Shown: positions 17,506 through 26,689, counted from the first letter of the stretch. The stretch: 64,000 nucleotides of DNA from Microbaculum marinum (GCF_042646165.1 NZ_JBHRTC010000018.1), one strand, 5' to 3'. Translations and numbers: made by a program. The notes: generated by a model not told the origin, from the sequence alone.

Positions 17506-18192
17506 ATGATCATCACGGGGCTCGATTTCATCGTAATTGCAGTGATGCTCATTTCGGCCCTGCTCGCCATGGTGCGGGGACTGACGCGCGAGGTCCTGTC
17601 GATAGCCTCCTGGGTGGTTGCCGCCGGCGCGACGCTTTACTTCTTTCCGCGGTTCCAGGAGGACGTGCGCGCGATGCTGCAGCCGAACTGGCTGGCCGAC
17701 ATCTCGCTTGCCGTCGGAATCTTTGTCATCACCCTGATCATCGTGTCTTTCATCACGATGCGGATTTCCGACTTCATTCTCGACAGCCGCATCGGCGCCC
17801 TCGACCGCACGCTGGGTTTCGTGTTCGGCCTGTTCCGCGGCCTGCTGCTGGTTGTGATCGCCTACATGTTCCTGGCCTGGCTCGTGCCGCCGGAGAACCA
17901 GCCCGAGTGGATTCGCGAAGCGCGGTCCGCGCCGATCCTGAAGCAGACCGGCGACGCGATCATCGCGTTGCTGCCGGAAGACCCGGAACGCGCAATCCTC
18001 GACAAGCTGCGCGACGGCGTCGACGGCGGCGACGAAACTACGCCGAATGACGCCATCACGCCCCAGGACACCGCTCCCGCCGACGGCGAGGAAACGACGG
18101 GAAGCATTCCTTCGACGGGACAGGGCTATCAGAACTCGGAGCGCGACGGCCTGAACCAGCTGCTCGATAGCACCCGCAGTGGCAACCAGTGA
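17506..18192 (+). CDS. cvpA: CvpA family membrane protein
   Basis: An inner-membrane protein related to CvpA, first known from colicin V production in E. coli, where cvpA lies upstream of purF as here; its exact function is unsettled. The N-terminal 125 residues contain four predicted membrane segments (about 7-25, 30-45, 62-85 and 100-122) and the conserved VRGLTREVLS loop. The C-terminal 100 residues are polar, Asp- and Thr-rich and probably disordered. AAGGAG lies upstream of the ATG. It lies 121 bp after radA. Confidence 0.88.
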   Translation: MIITGLDFIVIAVMLISALLAMVRGLTREVLSIASWVVAAGATLYFFPRFQEDVRAMLQPNWLADISLAVGIFVITLIIVSFITMRISDFILDSRIGALDRTLGFVFGLFRGLLLVVIAYMFLAWLVPPENQPEWIREARSAPILKQTGDAIIALLPEDPERAILDKLRDGVDGGDETTPNDAITPQDTAPADGEETTGSIPSTGQGYQNSERDGLNQLLDSTRSGNQ

Positions 18193-18203
18193 TGGCCGCG
18201 CGC

Positions 18204-18231
18204 TTGTTTCGTGCGGATTCGAGTCTATCTG
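18204..18231 (+). promoter_or_regulatory. Possible purF promoter with two GANTC sites in the spacer
   Basis: TTGTTT at 18204-18209 and TATCTG at 18226-18231 with a 16-bp spacer. The spacer contains GATTC (18216-18220) directly followed by GAGTC (18221-18225), both targets of the cell-cycle methylase CcrM in alphaproteobacteria. Both boxes deviate from consensus, so the promoter call is tentative. Confidence 0.35.
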
Positions 18232-18292
18232 AGAGACAACTGTCGTAGCCTGCGCAGGTGATCCCGCGCGCCGCATCGACCCGGAGCATCCG

Positions 18293-19771
18293 ATGACAAA
18301 CCCCACCGAGGGTATTTCAGCCGTTCCCGACCCCGAGGACGGCGACTACCTGCGTGAAAAGTGCGGCGTGTTCGGCGTCTATGGACATCCCGACGCGGCC
18401 GCCTTCACGGCGCTGGGCCTCCATGCCCTGCAGCACCGCGGACAGGAGGCGGCCGGCATCGTCTCCTTTGACGGCCACCATTTCCATTCCGAGCGCCGTA
18501 TGGGCCTTGTCGGGGACCATTTTTCCAAGGCGGCCATCATCGAGCGCCTCGCCGGCTCCGCAGCGATCGGCCATTGCCGCTACGCGACGACGGGCGACAC
18601 CATCCTGCGCAACGTGCAGCCGCTCTACGCCGATCTTGCCGGCGGCGGCATTGCCGTCTGCCACAACGGCAACCTGACCAATGCGCTGACCCTGCGTCGC
18701 AAGCTGATCCGCGACGGCGCCATTTGCCAGTCGACGTCCGACACCGAGATCATCCTGCACCTCGTGGCGCGCAGCGCCGGTGCCCACCTCGTCGAGAAGT
18801 TCATCGATGCCCTGCGCCAGATCGAAGGCGCATATTCCCTGGTCGCCCTGTCCAACAAGAAGCTGATCGGCGCCCGCGATCCGCTCGGCATCCGCCCGCT
18901 GGTTCTCGGCGAACTCGACGGGACCCCGATCCTCGCCTCGGAAACCTGCGCCCTCGACATCATCGGCGCGAAGTACGTGCGCGACGTGGAGAATGGCGAA
19001 GTCGTCGTGATCTCCAAGGACGGGATCGAATCGCATTTCCCGTTTTCGCCCCGCAAGCCGCGGCCATGCATCTTCGAGTACATCTATTTCGCACGGCCCG
19101 ATTCCGTTGTCGGCGGCAAGAGCGTCTACGACGTGCGCAAGCGCATGGGACAGGAACTGGCGACCGAGCAGCCTGCTCCCAGCGACGTGGTCGTGCCGGT
19201 GCCGGATTCCGGCGTCCCGGCGGCAATCGGCTATTCCCAGGCCTCGGGCATCCCGTTCGAACTCGGCATCATCCGCAACCACTATGTCGGGCGGACCTTC
19301 ATCGAGCCGACACAGCAGATCCGGGCGCTCGGCGTCCGTCTCAAGCACAGCGTCAACCGCAGCCAGGTCGCCGGCAAGAGCGTCGTGCTGATCGACGACA
19401 GCCTGGTGCGCGGCACCACCTCCGCCCGCATCGTGCAGATGATGCGTGAAGCCGGCGCCAGAGAAGTCCATATGCGGATCGCAAGCCCGCCGATCACCCA
19501 TCCCGACTTCTATGGCATCGACACCCCCGAGCGGGAGAACCTGCTGGCGGCCAAGATGACCCTGGAGGAAATGTGCGGGTTCATCGGTGCCGATTCGCTG
19601 GCGTTCCTCTCGGTCGACGGCATCTATCGGGCCATGGGACACAACCGTCGCGATCCTGCCGAGCCGCAATACACCGATCACTGTTTCACGGGCGATTACC
19701 CGACGCCGCTGACCGACGTCATAGCCGAGGAGCGCGCCCAGAAACTGTCGCTTCTCGCCGAGACCGGCTAG
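18293..19771 (+). CDS. purF: Amidophosphoribosyltransferase PurF
   Basis: First committed step of purine synthesis: PRPP plus glutamine gives phosphoribosylamine. Residues 1-23 look like a propeptide that is removed to expose Cys24 (EKCGVFGVYGH) as the N-terminal glutaminase nucleophile. The PRPP loop VVLIDDSLVRGTT is in the C-terminal transferase domain. Of the four cysteines that hold the 4Fe-4S cluster in the Bacillus enzyme, the second position reads HPDFYGID (Asp) and the third is also absent, so I expect no cluster. It has 492 residues and lies 100 bp after cvpA. Confidence 0.96.
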   Translation: MTNPTEGISAVPDPEDGDYLREKCGVFGVYGHPDAAAFTALGLHALQHRGQEAAGIVSFDGHHFHSERRMGLVGDHFSKAAIIERLAGSAAIGHCRYATTGDTILRNVQPLYADLAGGGIAVCHNGNLTNALTLRRKLIRDGAICQSTSDTEIILHLVARSAGAHLVEKFIDALRQIEGAYSLVALSNKKLIGARDPLGIRPLVLGELDGTPILASETCALDIIGAKYVRDVENGEVVVISKDGIESHFPFSPRKPRPCIFEYIYFARPDSVVGGKSVYDVRKRMGQELATEQPAPSDVVVPVPDSGVPAAIGYSQASGIPFELGIIRNHYVGRTFIEPTQQIRALGVRLKHSVNRSQVAGKSVVLIDDSLVRGTTSARIVQMMREAGAREVHMRIASPPITHPDFYGIDTPERENLLAAKMTLEEMCGFIGADSLAFLSVDGIYRAMGHNRRDPAEPQYTDHCFTGDYPTPLTDVIAEERAQKLSLLAETG

Positions 19772-19780
19772 AACCTTCGC

Positions 19781-20533
19781 ATGAGTTCACGTCGTCTCGA
19801 AGACCGCATCGCCGTCGTCACCGGCGCTTCGCGGGGCATCGGCCGCGCAGTCGCGATCGGGCTCGCGCGCGAAGGCGCCCACATCATCGCCGTCGCCCGA
19901 ACGGTCGGCGCGCTGGAGGAACTCGACGACGAAGTGAAGGCGGCGGGCTCGTCCACCACGCTCGTCCCGTTCAACCTCACCGACTATCCCGCGATCGACC
20001 GGCTGGGCGCCGCAATCCACGAACGCTGGGGAAAACTCGATATCCTTGTGGGGAACGCTGCCGTCGGCGGCGTCACGACGCCCGTCGGCCATATCCGCGA
20101 GAAGGACTGGAACGAGACGATCGGCGTCAACCTGACCGCCAACTGGCGGCTGATCCGTTCTCTCGACCCCCTGCTCCGCCTCTCCGACGCCGGCCGAGCG
20201 GTCTTCATGACCTCCGGCCGGGCACATTCCGGGAGGGCCTATTGCGGGGCCTATGCCGCCTCGAAGGCCGGACTTGAGATCCTGGTGAGAACCTACGCGG
20301 CCGAACTCGAGCAGACCCGGGTGAAGGTCAACCTGTTCAGTCCGGGCCGGGTAAACACCACCATGCTGCGCAAGACCTACCCCGGCCAGGACTGGACGCT
20401 GTATCCTTCGCCGGAGGAGGTGGCGCCATACGTGATCGACACCGTGCGCGCAGATCAGTCACGCAGCGGGCAGATCTACAGCTACAGGGAAGGCCGTTGG
20501 CTGAAGGCTCTCGAGCCGAGCGCGTCGGAGTAG
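19781..20533 (+). CDS. SDR family NAD(P)-dependent oxidoreductase
   Basis: A classical short-chain dehydrogenase of 250 residues with unknown substrate. The cofactor motif TGASRGIG lies near residue 15, a conserved GNAAV replaces the usual NNAG, and the catalytic pattern is YAASK (Tyr then Lys four residues on), preceded by a Ser in FMTSGRAH. It starts nine bases after the purF stop and is probably co-transcribed. An SDR gene follows purF in other Rhizobiales, but that does not reveal its substrate. The C-terminal extension KALEPSASE is short. Confidence 0.85.
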   Translation: MSSRRLEDRIAVVTGASRGIGRAVAIGLAREGAHIIAVARTVGALEELDDEVKAAGSSTTLVPFNLTDYPAIDRLGAAIHERWGKLDILVGNAAVGGVTTPVGHIREKDWNETIGVNLTANWRLIRSLDPLLRLSDAGRAVFMTSGRAHSGRAYCGAYAASKAGLEILVRTYAAELEQTRVKVNLFSPGRVNTTMLRKTYPGQDWTLYPSPEEVAPYVIDTVRADQSRSGQIYSYREGRWLKALEPSASE

Positions 20534-20606
20534 CATCTCCGTCCGCACATGCCGGCGCCGCCTGCCATCAGGTCAGTTGTGCCGAGAGGCCCTGCCCTAA
20601 GAACCG

Positions 20607-21968
20607 CTATGAGCCCTTTTCAAAGGGATTTTCGGTCTTTCGCAGATGCAGGCGTACTGGGACGCCGACCAGGTCGAAGGCGTCCCGCAATCCGTTCAGG
20701 AGATAGCGCCGATAGGATTCGGGCAGGGCTTCGGTGCGGGTCCCGAAGACGACGAAGGTCGGCGGACGGTTGCTGGCCTGCGTGACGTAGCGCAGCTTGA
20801 TGCGCCGCCCCGCGACGGCCGGCGGCGGATGGTGTTCCATGAGGGCACCGAACCAGCGGTTCAGAGCAGACGTCGGAACCCGCGTCTCCCATTTCTCGCG
20901 GATCGTGAAGACCGCCTCCATGAGTTTGCCCAGGCCATGGCCGGTCAGGCCGGAGACGGGGACAAGCGGCATTCCCCGCACCTGCGGCAGCAGCCGGTCC
21001 GCCATTTCGCGCATTTCGTTCATTCGCGACTTGGGATCCTCAGTCAGGTCCCACTTGTTCACCGCGATGACCAGGGCGCGCGCCTCCTTGGTGACGAGGT
21101 CGGCAATCTGCAGATCCTGCTTGTCAAATGGGCTCTTTTCGTCGAGCACCAGGATGACGACTTCCGCCGCACGGATGGCGCGCAGCGCGTCGCCGACTGA
21201 AAGCTTCTCGAGCTTCGCCTGCACCCTTGCCTTGCGCCGCAGCCCGGCGGTGTCGACGAGCCGCACCGGACGGCCCTTCCACTGCCAGTCCACCGAAATC
21301 GAGTCTCGTGTAATGCCGGCTTCAGGCCCGGTCAGCATGCGGTCTTCGCCGATCAGCTTGTTGACCAGGGTCGACTTTCCCGCATTGGGGCGGCCGACCA
21401 CGGCGACGCGGACCGGCCCGCTCTCCTCGTCGCGCCGGGCCGATCCCGGCACCGCGTCCTCCGAGGCGTGCTCCTCCAGTGCGAGGACGAGATCGGCAAG
21501 CCCCAGTCCATGCTCGGCGGAAAACGGGACAGGTTCGCCGAAGCCGAGGGAATAGGCATCGTAGAATCCGCCTTCGCCGGCCGCGCCTTCGCACTTGTTG
21601 GCCACGAGCACGACCGGCTTTCCGGATCGGCGCAGCAGGTCGGCGAAGTGCCTGTCGGCCGGTGTCACGCCGGCACGGGCGTCGATCAGAAACACCGACA
21701 CGTCCGCATCGGCGACGGCGCGCTCGGTCTGGGCCCGCATGCGCCCCTCCAGGCTGTCGGCGTCCGCCTCCTCCAACCCCGCCGTGTCGATGATGGTCAG
21801 GGCGAGGTCGCCGAGTTTGGCCTCGCCTTCGCGCCGATCGCGCGTCACGCCCGGCCGGTCGTCGACGAGCGCGAGCCGCCGGCCGACGAGCCGGTTGAAG
21901 AATGTCGACTTGCCGACGTTGGGACGGCCGACGATCGCGACCGTCAGTGGTTTGAGCGTATGCGCCAT
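20607..21968 (-). CDS. der: Ribosome biogenesis GTPase Der (EngA)
   Basis: Essential GTPase in late 50S subunit assembly with two tandem G domains. The first P-loop is GRPNVGKSTFFN near residue 14 and the second GRPNAGKSTLVN near 196. Each domain is completed by DTAG and by NKCE or NKWD motifs. A KH-like domain forms the C-terminus. It has 453 residues, close to E. coli Der (490). It follows bamB on the same strand with a 75-bp gap, as in many proteobacteria. Confidence 0.97.
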   Translation of the reverse strand: MAHTLKPLTVAIVGRPNVGKSTFFNRLVGRRLALVDDRPGVTRDRREGEAKLGDLALTIIDTAGLEEADADSLEGRMRAQTERAVADADVSVFLIDARAGVTPADRHFADLLRRSGKPVVLVANKCEGAAGEGGFYDAYSLGFGEPVPFSAEHGLGLADLVLALEEHASEDAVPGSARRDEESGPVRVAVVGRPNAGKSTLVNKLIGEDRMLTGPEAGITRDSISVDWQWKGRPVRLVDTAGLRRKARVQAKLEKLSVGDALRAIRAAEVVILVLDEKSPFDKQDLQIADLVTKEARALVIAVNKWDLTEDPKSRMNEMREMADRLLPQVRGMPLVPVSGLTGHGLGKLMEAVFTIREKWETRVPTSALNRWFGALMEHHPPPAVAGRRIKLRYVTQASNRPPTFVVFGTRTEALPESYRRYLLNGLRDAFDLVGVPVRLHLRKTENPFEKGS

Positions 21969-22043
21969 TGCTCCGGGCGATTCCCTGTCGGACTACTGTG
22001 CCGCCGGGTCCGCCACATTCGAACCGGTCGAAGGGAATCGCTG

Positions 22044-23402
22044 TCAGAAGGCCGACAGCTTGCCCGAGTTGTCGAGGACCAGAATCCGGCCGCCCGCGGC
22101 GATCGGACTAATATAGACCGGATTGCCGATTGTCTGCGTCGAAACGACCGTCCCATTGGAAGGATCCAGCGTTATCAGACGACCATCGGAGGTGCCCAGC
22201 CAGAGCTGACTGCCTGCCAGCAGCGGACCGGCGAGACTCGTCGGCCGTTTGGCTTTCGAATCCGTGGACTGCGACAGGTCGGTGATCCACCGCACCGCGC
22301 CGGACCTTCGGTCCAGCGCCACCACTTCGCCGCCGAGCGTCGCAACGAAGATGCTGTTGCCGGCAACGGCCGGGGTATGCGCGCCCGAGACGTTCTGCGC
22401 CCAGATCCGGTTGCCGTCCCGCATGCCGACCGCGATCATCCGGCCAGAGACGCTGACGGCGTACACTTGCCCGTCATAGGCTACCGGAGCGGCCGAAACG
22501 TCCGTCAGGCCGGAAACTGCGGTGAAGCGATTGGCCCCGGTCAGCGCGTCGATCCACTTCGGATCGCCGGTCTCGGTGCTGAAAGACAGAATCTCGCCGG
22601 AGGAATAGGGAACGATCACCTGGTCGCCGGAAACGGCGGGGCTCGCGTTGCCGAGCACGCCCGCGGAGGAGCCGATGCCGGAATAGCTCCAGAGGATCGA
22701 GCCGTCGTCGATCGAAATCGAATAGATGATGTTGTCGGCGGAGACCACGTAGGCCTTGCCGTTCGCGATCGTCGGCGCGCTGCGCGCAGGCGCCCCCAGT
22801 TCCATCGACCACAGGATGCCGCCGTCGGTGGCGCTCACGCCTGCCACGGTGCCGTATCCGGTCGCCGCGACGACGAAGCCACCCTCGGCCGCGATGCCGC
22901 CGTTGAAGGACGGACTGTCCTCCTTCTCGGGCTTGAGCGCCACCGACCAGCTGCGTCCGCCACCGTTCAGGGAATAGGCCGATACGTTCGCCTGCTGATC
23001 CATGACGATTACGACGCCGCGGTAGACGATCGGCGTCGCCGTGAGCCGGCCGCGCTTGTCCACCCGGGCGACGGACACCGACCAGCCGCCGCCGCCGCTG
23101 GATATCGCAACGTTGCCGGGGGCGTTGGAGGCGACTCCGCCGGGCTGCGACCAGCCGCCGATATCCTGGGCCGGAGGAATGCTGACGGGCGAAGCCGCAA
23201 CGGACTCGTCCACCGTGATACCGCCGGTGCTTTTGATCGCCTCGCGCCGTTCGCCCGGAAGACGCTTCTCCTTCTCGGCAAAGGGATTGCCGACCAGGGT
23301 GAAGTCTTCGAGCGACGGCGGTTCGCTGCAGGCGGAGATGCCTCCGGCGAGCAGCAGCAGAATGGCGGTGAACCGCAGGGGCGTCGAAATTGCCGGCATC
23401 AT
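22044..23402 (-). CDS. bamB: Outer membrane assembly lipoprotein BamB
   Basis: Beta-propeller lipoprotein of the BAM complex that helps insert outer-membrane barrels. The start at 23402 overlaps the upstream gene's stop (ATGA); a second ATG follows at 23399. The N-terminus is a lipoprotein signal ending in the lipobox ISAC with the lipidated Cys at residue 25. The rest shows repeated PQQ-like propeller blades (for example SATDGGILWSMELG, IDDGSILWSY, RRSGAVRWITDL). It has 452 residues. Neighbours are the TPR-like membrane protein and der, the standard yfgM-bamB-der order. Confidence 0.93.
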   Translation of the reverse strand: MMPAISTPLRFTAILLLLAGGISACSEPPSLEDFTLVGNPFAEKEKRLPGERREAIKSTGGITVDESVAASPVSIPPAQDIGGWSQPGGVASNAPGNVAISSGGGGWSVSVARVDKRGRLTATPIVYRGVVIVMDQQANVSAYSLNGGGRSWSVALKPEKEDSPSFNGGIAAEGGFVVAATGYGTVAGVSATDGGILWSMELGAPARSAPTIANGKAYVVSADNIIYSISIDDGSILWSYSGIGSSAGVLGNASPAVSGDQVIVPYSSGEILSFSTETGDPKWIDALTGANRFTAVSGLTDVSAAPVAYDGQVYAVSVSGRMIAVGMRDGNRIWAQNVSGAHTPAVAGNSIFVATLGGEVVALDRRSGAVRWITDLSQSTDSKAKRPTSLAGPLLAGSQLWLGTSDGRLITLDPSNGTVVSTQTIGNPVYISPIAAGGRILVLDNSGKLSAF

Positions 23403-24079
23403 TGCTCCGCTGCAGCGTCCTCGCCGCTCGACATCGGGCGATCGGCCGCCAGCAGCGATATCATCAGCTGGGCCCGGGCCCGCATGTCGGAGGGTGTTTC
23501 GTTGTCCCCGAGAATTTCCTCGAAGCGGGCCGTCGCGGTATCCGTGTCGCCGTCCTGGTAGGCCGCCAGCCCGAGCAGTTCCCGCGCCGAATTGCGCCAC
23601 GGATTGCCCTCTGCCGCCAGATCGCCGACACGCTGCTCGACGCCGGGCCGGTCGTCCTGCTGCAACAGTATGTAGCCCGCCCGGATCCGGGCGACATCGC
23701 GCAGGTCGGTCTGCACCCCGGAACCGGAGGAGATCGCGTCGTACTCCGACACCGCGCCGTCGAGGTCGCCGCCCTCGGCGCGCGCCGCGGCGGCGCGCAG
23801 GCGCGCCAGCGCCGCAAAGCCGCCGCCCTTCGCGGCGATCTCGTTGAAGGCGGCCTCAGCCTCGGAAGGCTGGTCGCGGGCAAGCTGCACCGCCTCGTAG
23901 TACTCCGCCCCCAGCGCTGCCGCCTGGCGCTCGGAATACCATTGCCAGCCGCGCCAGCCGGCCGTGCCCAGCACGATCAGCGCGGCGACGGCGATGACGA
24001 CGATACCGTACCTGTCCCACAGCTTCTTGAGCTGCTCGCGGCGGACGTCTTCCTCGACTTCACGGAAAATATCGGACAT
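23399..24079 (-). CDS. YfgM-like tetratricopeptide-type inner membrane protein
   Basis: A 226-residue protein: a short charged cytoplasmic start (SDIFREVEEDVRREQLKKLWDRYG), one membrane helix at about 25-46, then a helical periplasmic domain with TPR-like repeats and Asp/Gly-rich linkers. This is the YfgM family (formerly DUF2133). In E. coli YfgM associates with the SecYEG translocon and PpiD. It immediately precedes and overlaps bamB. The family call rests on architecture and position. Confidence 0.82.
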   Translation of the reverse strand: MSDIFREVEEDVRREQLKKLWDRYGIVVIAVAALIVLGTAGWRGWQWYSERQAAALGAEYYEAVQLARDQPSEAEAAFNEIAAKGGGFAALARLRAAAARAEGGDLDGAVSEYDAISSGSGVQTDLRDVARIRAGYILLQQDDRPGVEQRVGDLAAEGNPWRNSARELLGLAAYQDGDTDTATARFEEILGDNETPSDMRARAQLMISLLAADRPMSSGEDAAAEQ

Positions 24080-24240
24080 GCAGAACCGCCCGCGCCTTCT
24101 TTCTTCTCTACGCCGTACCCCGGCGGGCCCGTCTGGGCAGACAACCTATCCGGGGATCCCGCCTCGCGCAAATCCCCATGGCACCTCGCCGGGCCGAGGC
24201 CCTGAGCGGGAAAATCCCCGCAGCAATGTGGCATCAGCAG

Positions 24241-24259
24241 GGCGGCCCGACCGGCCGCC
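24241..24259 (-). terminator. GC stem-loop downstream of gatA (weak terminator candidate)
   Basis: A perfect 7-bp stem (GGCGGCC / GGCCGCC, loop of five bases) lies about 72 bp past the gatA stop, in the 251-bp gap before the yfgM-like gene. No T-run follows on the minus strand. Otherwise that gap shows nothing I can support beyond likely promoter DNA for the downstream gene. Confidence 0.3.
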
Positions 24260-24330
24260 GTGATTAAGCGGTCATTGAGCCGATATCAAGGCTGACGTTC
24301 CGGCTCGAACCGTCTCGGGGCACTCCCGGC

Positions 24331-25809
24331 CTAGCTCCACCAGCCGTCCGGCGAGAACGTCCCGGCGGCATCCTCGACCACCTGGCCGGCCCGGAACAGC
24401 GTCGCCTCGTCGAAGGGCCGGCCGATCAGCTGCAGCCCGAGCGGCAGCCCTTCGGCGTTGAGCCCCGCCGGCACCGAGATCCCGGGCAGGCCGGCCATGT
24501 TCACCGTCACCGTGAAGATGTCGTTCAGGTACATCTCGATCGGCGAGGCCGTCGACATCGCCGCGACGCCGAAGGCCGCCGACGGAGTCGCCGGAGTGAG
24601 GATCGCGTCGATGCCATCTGCGAACACCGTCTCGAAGTCCCGCTTGATCAACGTGCGAACCTTCTGGGCCTGCAGGTAGTACGCATCGTAGTAGCCGGCC
24701 GACAGCACGTAGGTCCCAATCAGCACGCGGCGCTTCACCTCAGCGCCGAAGCCCGCCGAGCGCGACTTCTCGTACATGTCGATGACGTCGTCGCCGTCGA
24801 CCCTGAGCCCGTAGCGAACCCCGTCGTAGCGGGCGAGGTTCGACGACGCTTCGGCCGGCGCGACGATGTAGTAGGCTGGCAGGGCGTACTTCGTGTGCGG
24901 CAGCGAGATGTCGACGAGTTCGGCGCCGGCGTCCCTGAGCCAGGCCGCGCCGCGGGTCCAGAATTCCTCGATCTCCGCCGGCATGCCGTCCAGCCGGTAT
25001 TCCCTGGGGATGCCGATCCGCATGCCTTTCACCGACTTGCCGACGGCGGCCTCGTAGTCGGGTACCTCGATGTCGACGGAGGTGGTGTCCTTCGGATCGA
25101 CCGATGCCATCGACCGCAGCATTATCGCCGCGTCGCGGACGGTACGGGCGATCGGCCCGGCCTGATCGAGCGACGAGGCGAAGGCGACGATGCCCCACCG
25201 GGAGCAGCGCCCGTATGTCGGCTTGATCCCGACGGTGCCGGTGAGAGCGGCCGGCTGGCGGATCGAGCCGCCGGTGTCGGTGGCGGTCGCGCCCGCGCAG
25301 AGACGGGCCGCCACCGCTGCGGCCGATCCGCCAGAGGACCCCCCGGGAACCAGATCCGCGTTGTTGGCCTTTGATCGCCAGGGATTGATGACGGGCCCGT
25401 AGTAGGACGTCTCGTTGGACGAGCCCATGGCGAACTCGTCCATGTTGAGCTTGCCCAGCATCACCGCACCGTCGGCCCACAGGTTTGCCGTGACCGTCGA
25501 TTCATAGCGCGGCTTGAAGCCGTCCAGCACGTGGCTGCCGGCCTGGCTGTGCACGTCCCTGGTGCAGAACAGGTCCTTGATGCCGAGCGGTATTCCCTCC
25601 AGCGGACGGGCGTCGCCGTTGGCGAGGCGCCGGTCGGAAGCAGCCGCCATCTCGCGCGCCTGATCCGGCGTCTCGGCAACGTAGGCATTCAGGCGCCGCG
25701 CGGCCTCGATGGCGGCAAGATAGGCGTCGGTCAGCTCGACGGCCGAAAACGTCCTGCCCTTCAGCCCGTCGCGGGCCTCGGAAATCGTCAGTCTGGTCAG
25801 GTCGGTCAT
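24331..25809 (-). CDS. gatA: Asp-tRNA(Asn)/Glu-tRNA(Gln) amidotransferase subunit A
   Basis: Amidase subunit of GatCAB, which converts Glu-tRNA(Gln) (and Asp-tRNA(Asn)) to the amidated form. It has 492 residues with the amidase-signature Ser-cisSer-Lys triad: Lys in LGIKDLF, then GGSSGGSAAAVAA and the nucleophile Ser in TDTGGSIRQPA. The ATG overlaps the stop of an acetyltransferase gene (ATGA) that separates it from gatC. gatB is not in the window, which is common in alphaproteobacteria. Confidence 0.97.
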   Translation of the reverse strand: MTDLTRLTISEARDGLKGRTFSAVELTDAYLAAIEAARRLNAYVAETPDQAREMAAASDRRLANGDARPLEGIPLGIKDLFCTRDVHSQAGSHVLDGFKPRYESTVTANLWADGAVMLGKLNMDEFAMGSSNETSYYGPVINPWRSKANNADLVPGGSSGGSAAAVAARLCAGATATDTGGSIRQPAALTGTVGIKPTYGRCSRWGIVAFASSLDQAGPIARTVRDAAIMLRSMASVDPKDTTSVDIEVPDYEAAVGKSVKGMRIGIPREYRLDGMPAEIEEFWTRGAAWLRDAGAELVDISLPHTKYALPAYYIVAPAEASSNLARYDGVRYGLRVDGDDVIDMYEKSRSAGFGAEVKRRVLIGTYVLSAGYYDAYYLQAQKVRTLIKRDFETVFADGIDAILTPATPSAAFGVAAMSTASPIEMYLNDIFTVTVNMAGLPGISVPAGLNAEGLPLGLQLIGRPFDEATLFRAGQVVEDAAGTFSPDGWWS

Positions 25810-26267
25810 ATCTGAAGCGACTTCTCGTAGAAGATGGAATACCCGGAATCGGGATAGTCGAGCACGGCTCCGCAGCGGTTGAACCCGGCCCGCTCGTAGA
25901 TCCGCCAGGCTGCATCGTGCCGGTCGCCGGTCTCCAGCACGAGGCGGCCAATCCCCTCTTGCCGCGCCAGCGCGAGGATCTCGTCGAGGATCCGCCCGCC
26001 GATCCCCTGCCCCTGGTGGCCGGGACGCGTGTACATCCGCTTCACTTCGGCGACCCCGCCGCCGTGACGCCTGAGGGCGCCGCAGCCGACCGCGGCCCCG
26101 CCGTCCCGTGCGACGAACACCGTCGTATCGGCGCCCGCCATTTCCTCTGCAGTCATATGGAAGCAGAATTCCGGCGGCGACAGCTCGAGCAGCGTCTCGT
26201 TCAGATCCGCGACGAGCGCTCGCACGTCGTCCTGCAACGGACTCTCCGCGGCGATGGTCACCGTCAT
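25806..26267 (-). CDS. GNAT family N-acetyltransferase
   Basis: A 153-residue GNAT protein with the acetyl-CoA loop RPGHQGQGIGGRILDEIL near residue 83 and the following LVLETGD strand. Substrate unknown. The gene begins eight bases after gatC and overlaps gatA by four bases, so it is embedded in the gatCA operon and should be co-expressed with it. It may have no functional link to tRNA amidation. In several relatives gatC and gatA are directly adjacent, so this looks like an insertion. Confidence 0.85.
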   Translation of the reverse strand: MTVTIAAESPLQDDVRALVADLNETLLELSPPEFCFHMTAEEMAGADTTVFVARDGGAAVGCGALRRHGGGVAEVKRMYTRPGHQGQGIGGRILDEILALARQEGIGRLVLETGDRHDAAWRIYERAGFNRCGAVLDYPDSGYSIFYEKSLQI

Positions 26268-26275
26268 GGCCGGAT

Positions 26276-26563
26276 CTACTCCACCACCTTCGGAACGACG
26301 AAGTAGTGGTCCTCGGTTTCCGGCGCGTTGGCGACGATGTCGTCGGCGATGCCCCCGTCGGTCACCGCGTCTTGCCGCTTCTTCATCTCGACCTGGACGA
26401 CGCTGGTCATCGGCTCGACATCGGTAACGTCGAGCTCTCCCAGTTGCTCCACCCAGCCCAGGATCGTGTTGAGCTCGCCCTGCAGGTGCTGCGCCTCGTC
26501 TTCGGTGACGGCGATGCGAGCCAGACGCGCAATGCGCTTAACGGTGTCGATGTCGACCGACAT
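26276..26563 (-). CDS. gatC: Asp-tRNA(Asn)/Glu-tRNA(Gln) amidotransferase subunit C
   Basis: The small 95-residue subunit that stabilises GatA and GatB. It has the family opening SVDIDTVKRIARLARIAV, the LNTILGWVEQLGELD segment, and the C-terminal VVPKVVE that wraps the partner. It is the first gene of gatC-GNAT-gatA, with a promoter-like pair 58-86 bp upstream. Confidence 0.95.
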   Translation of the reverse strand: MSVDIDTVKRIARLARIAVTEDEAQHLQGELNTILGWVEQLGELDVTDVEPMTSVVQVEMKKRQDAVTDGGIADDIVANAPETEDHYFVVPKVVE

Positions 26564-26620
26564 GGCCGCGATCCTTGTATCAATCTGCGGGAATTCGGCG
26601 AATAGCTGCCGTCGAGACGC

Positions 26621-26649
26621 CTATAGCACCGGCGGTCCGCCCAAGGCAA
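26621..26649 (-). promoter_or_regulatory. Predicted promoter of the gatC operon
   Basis: On the minus strand, TTGCCT (26649-26644) and CTATAG (26626-26621) are separated by exactly 17 bp. The -35 hexamer is the same as the one before rpsF. The expected start of transcription is about 50 bases before the gatC ATG. Confidence 0.5.
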
Positions 26650-26689
26650 CGCGTGCGAATCCCGGCCATGGCCATCCCGCGAATTGCAG

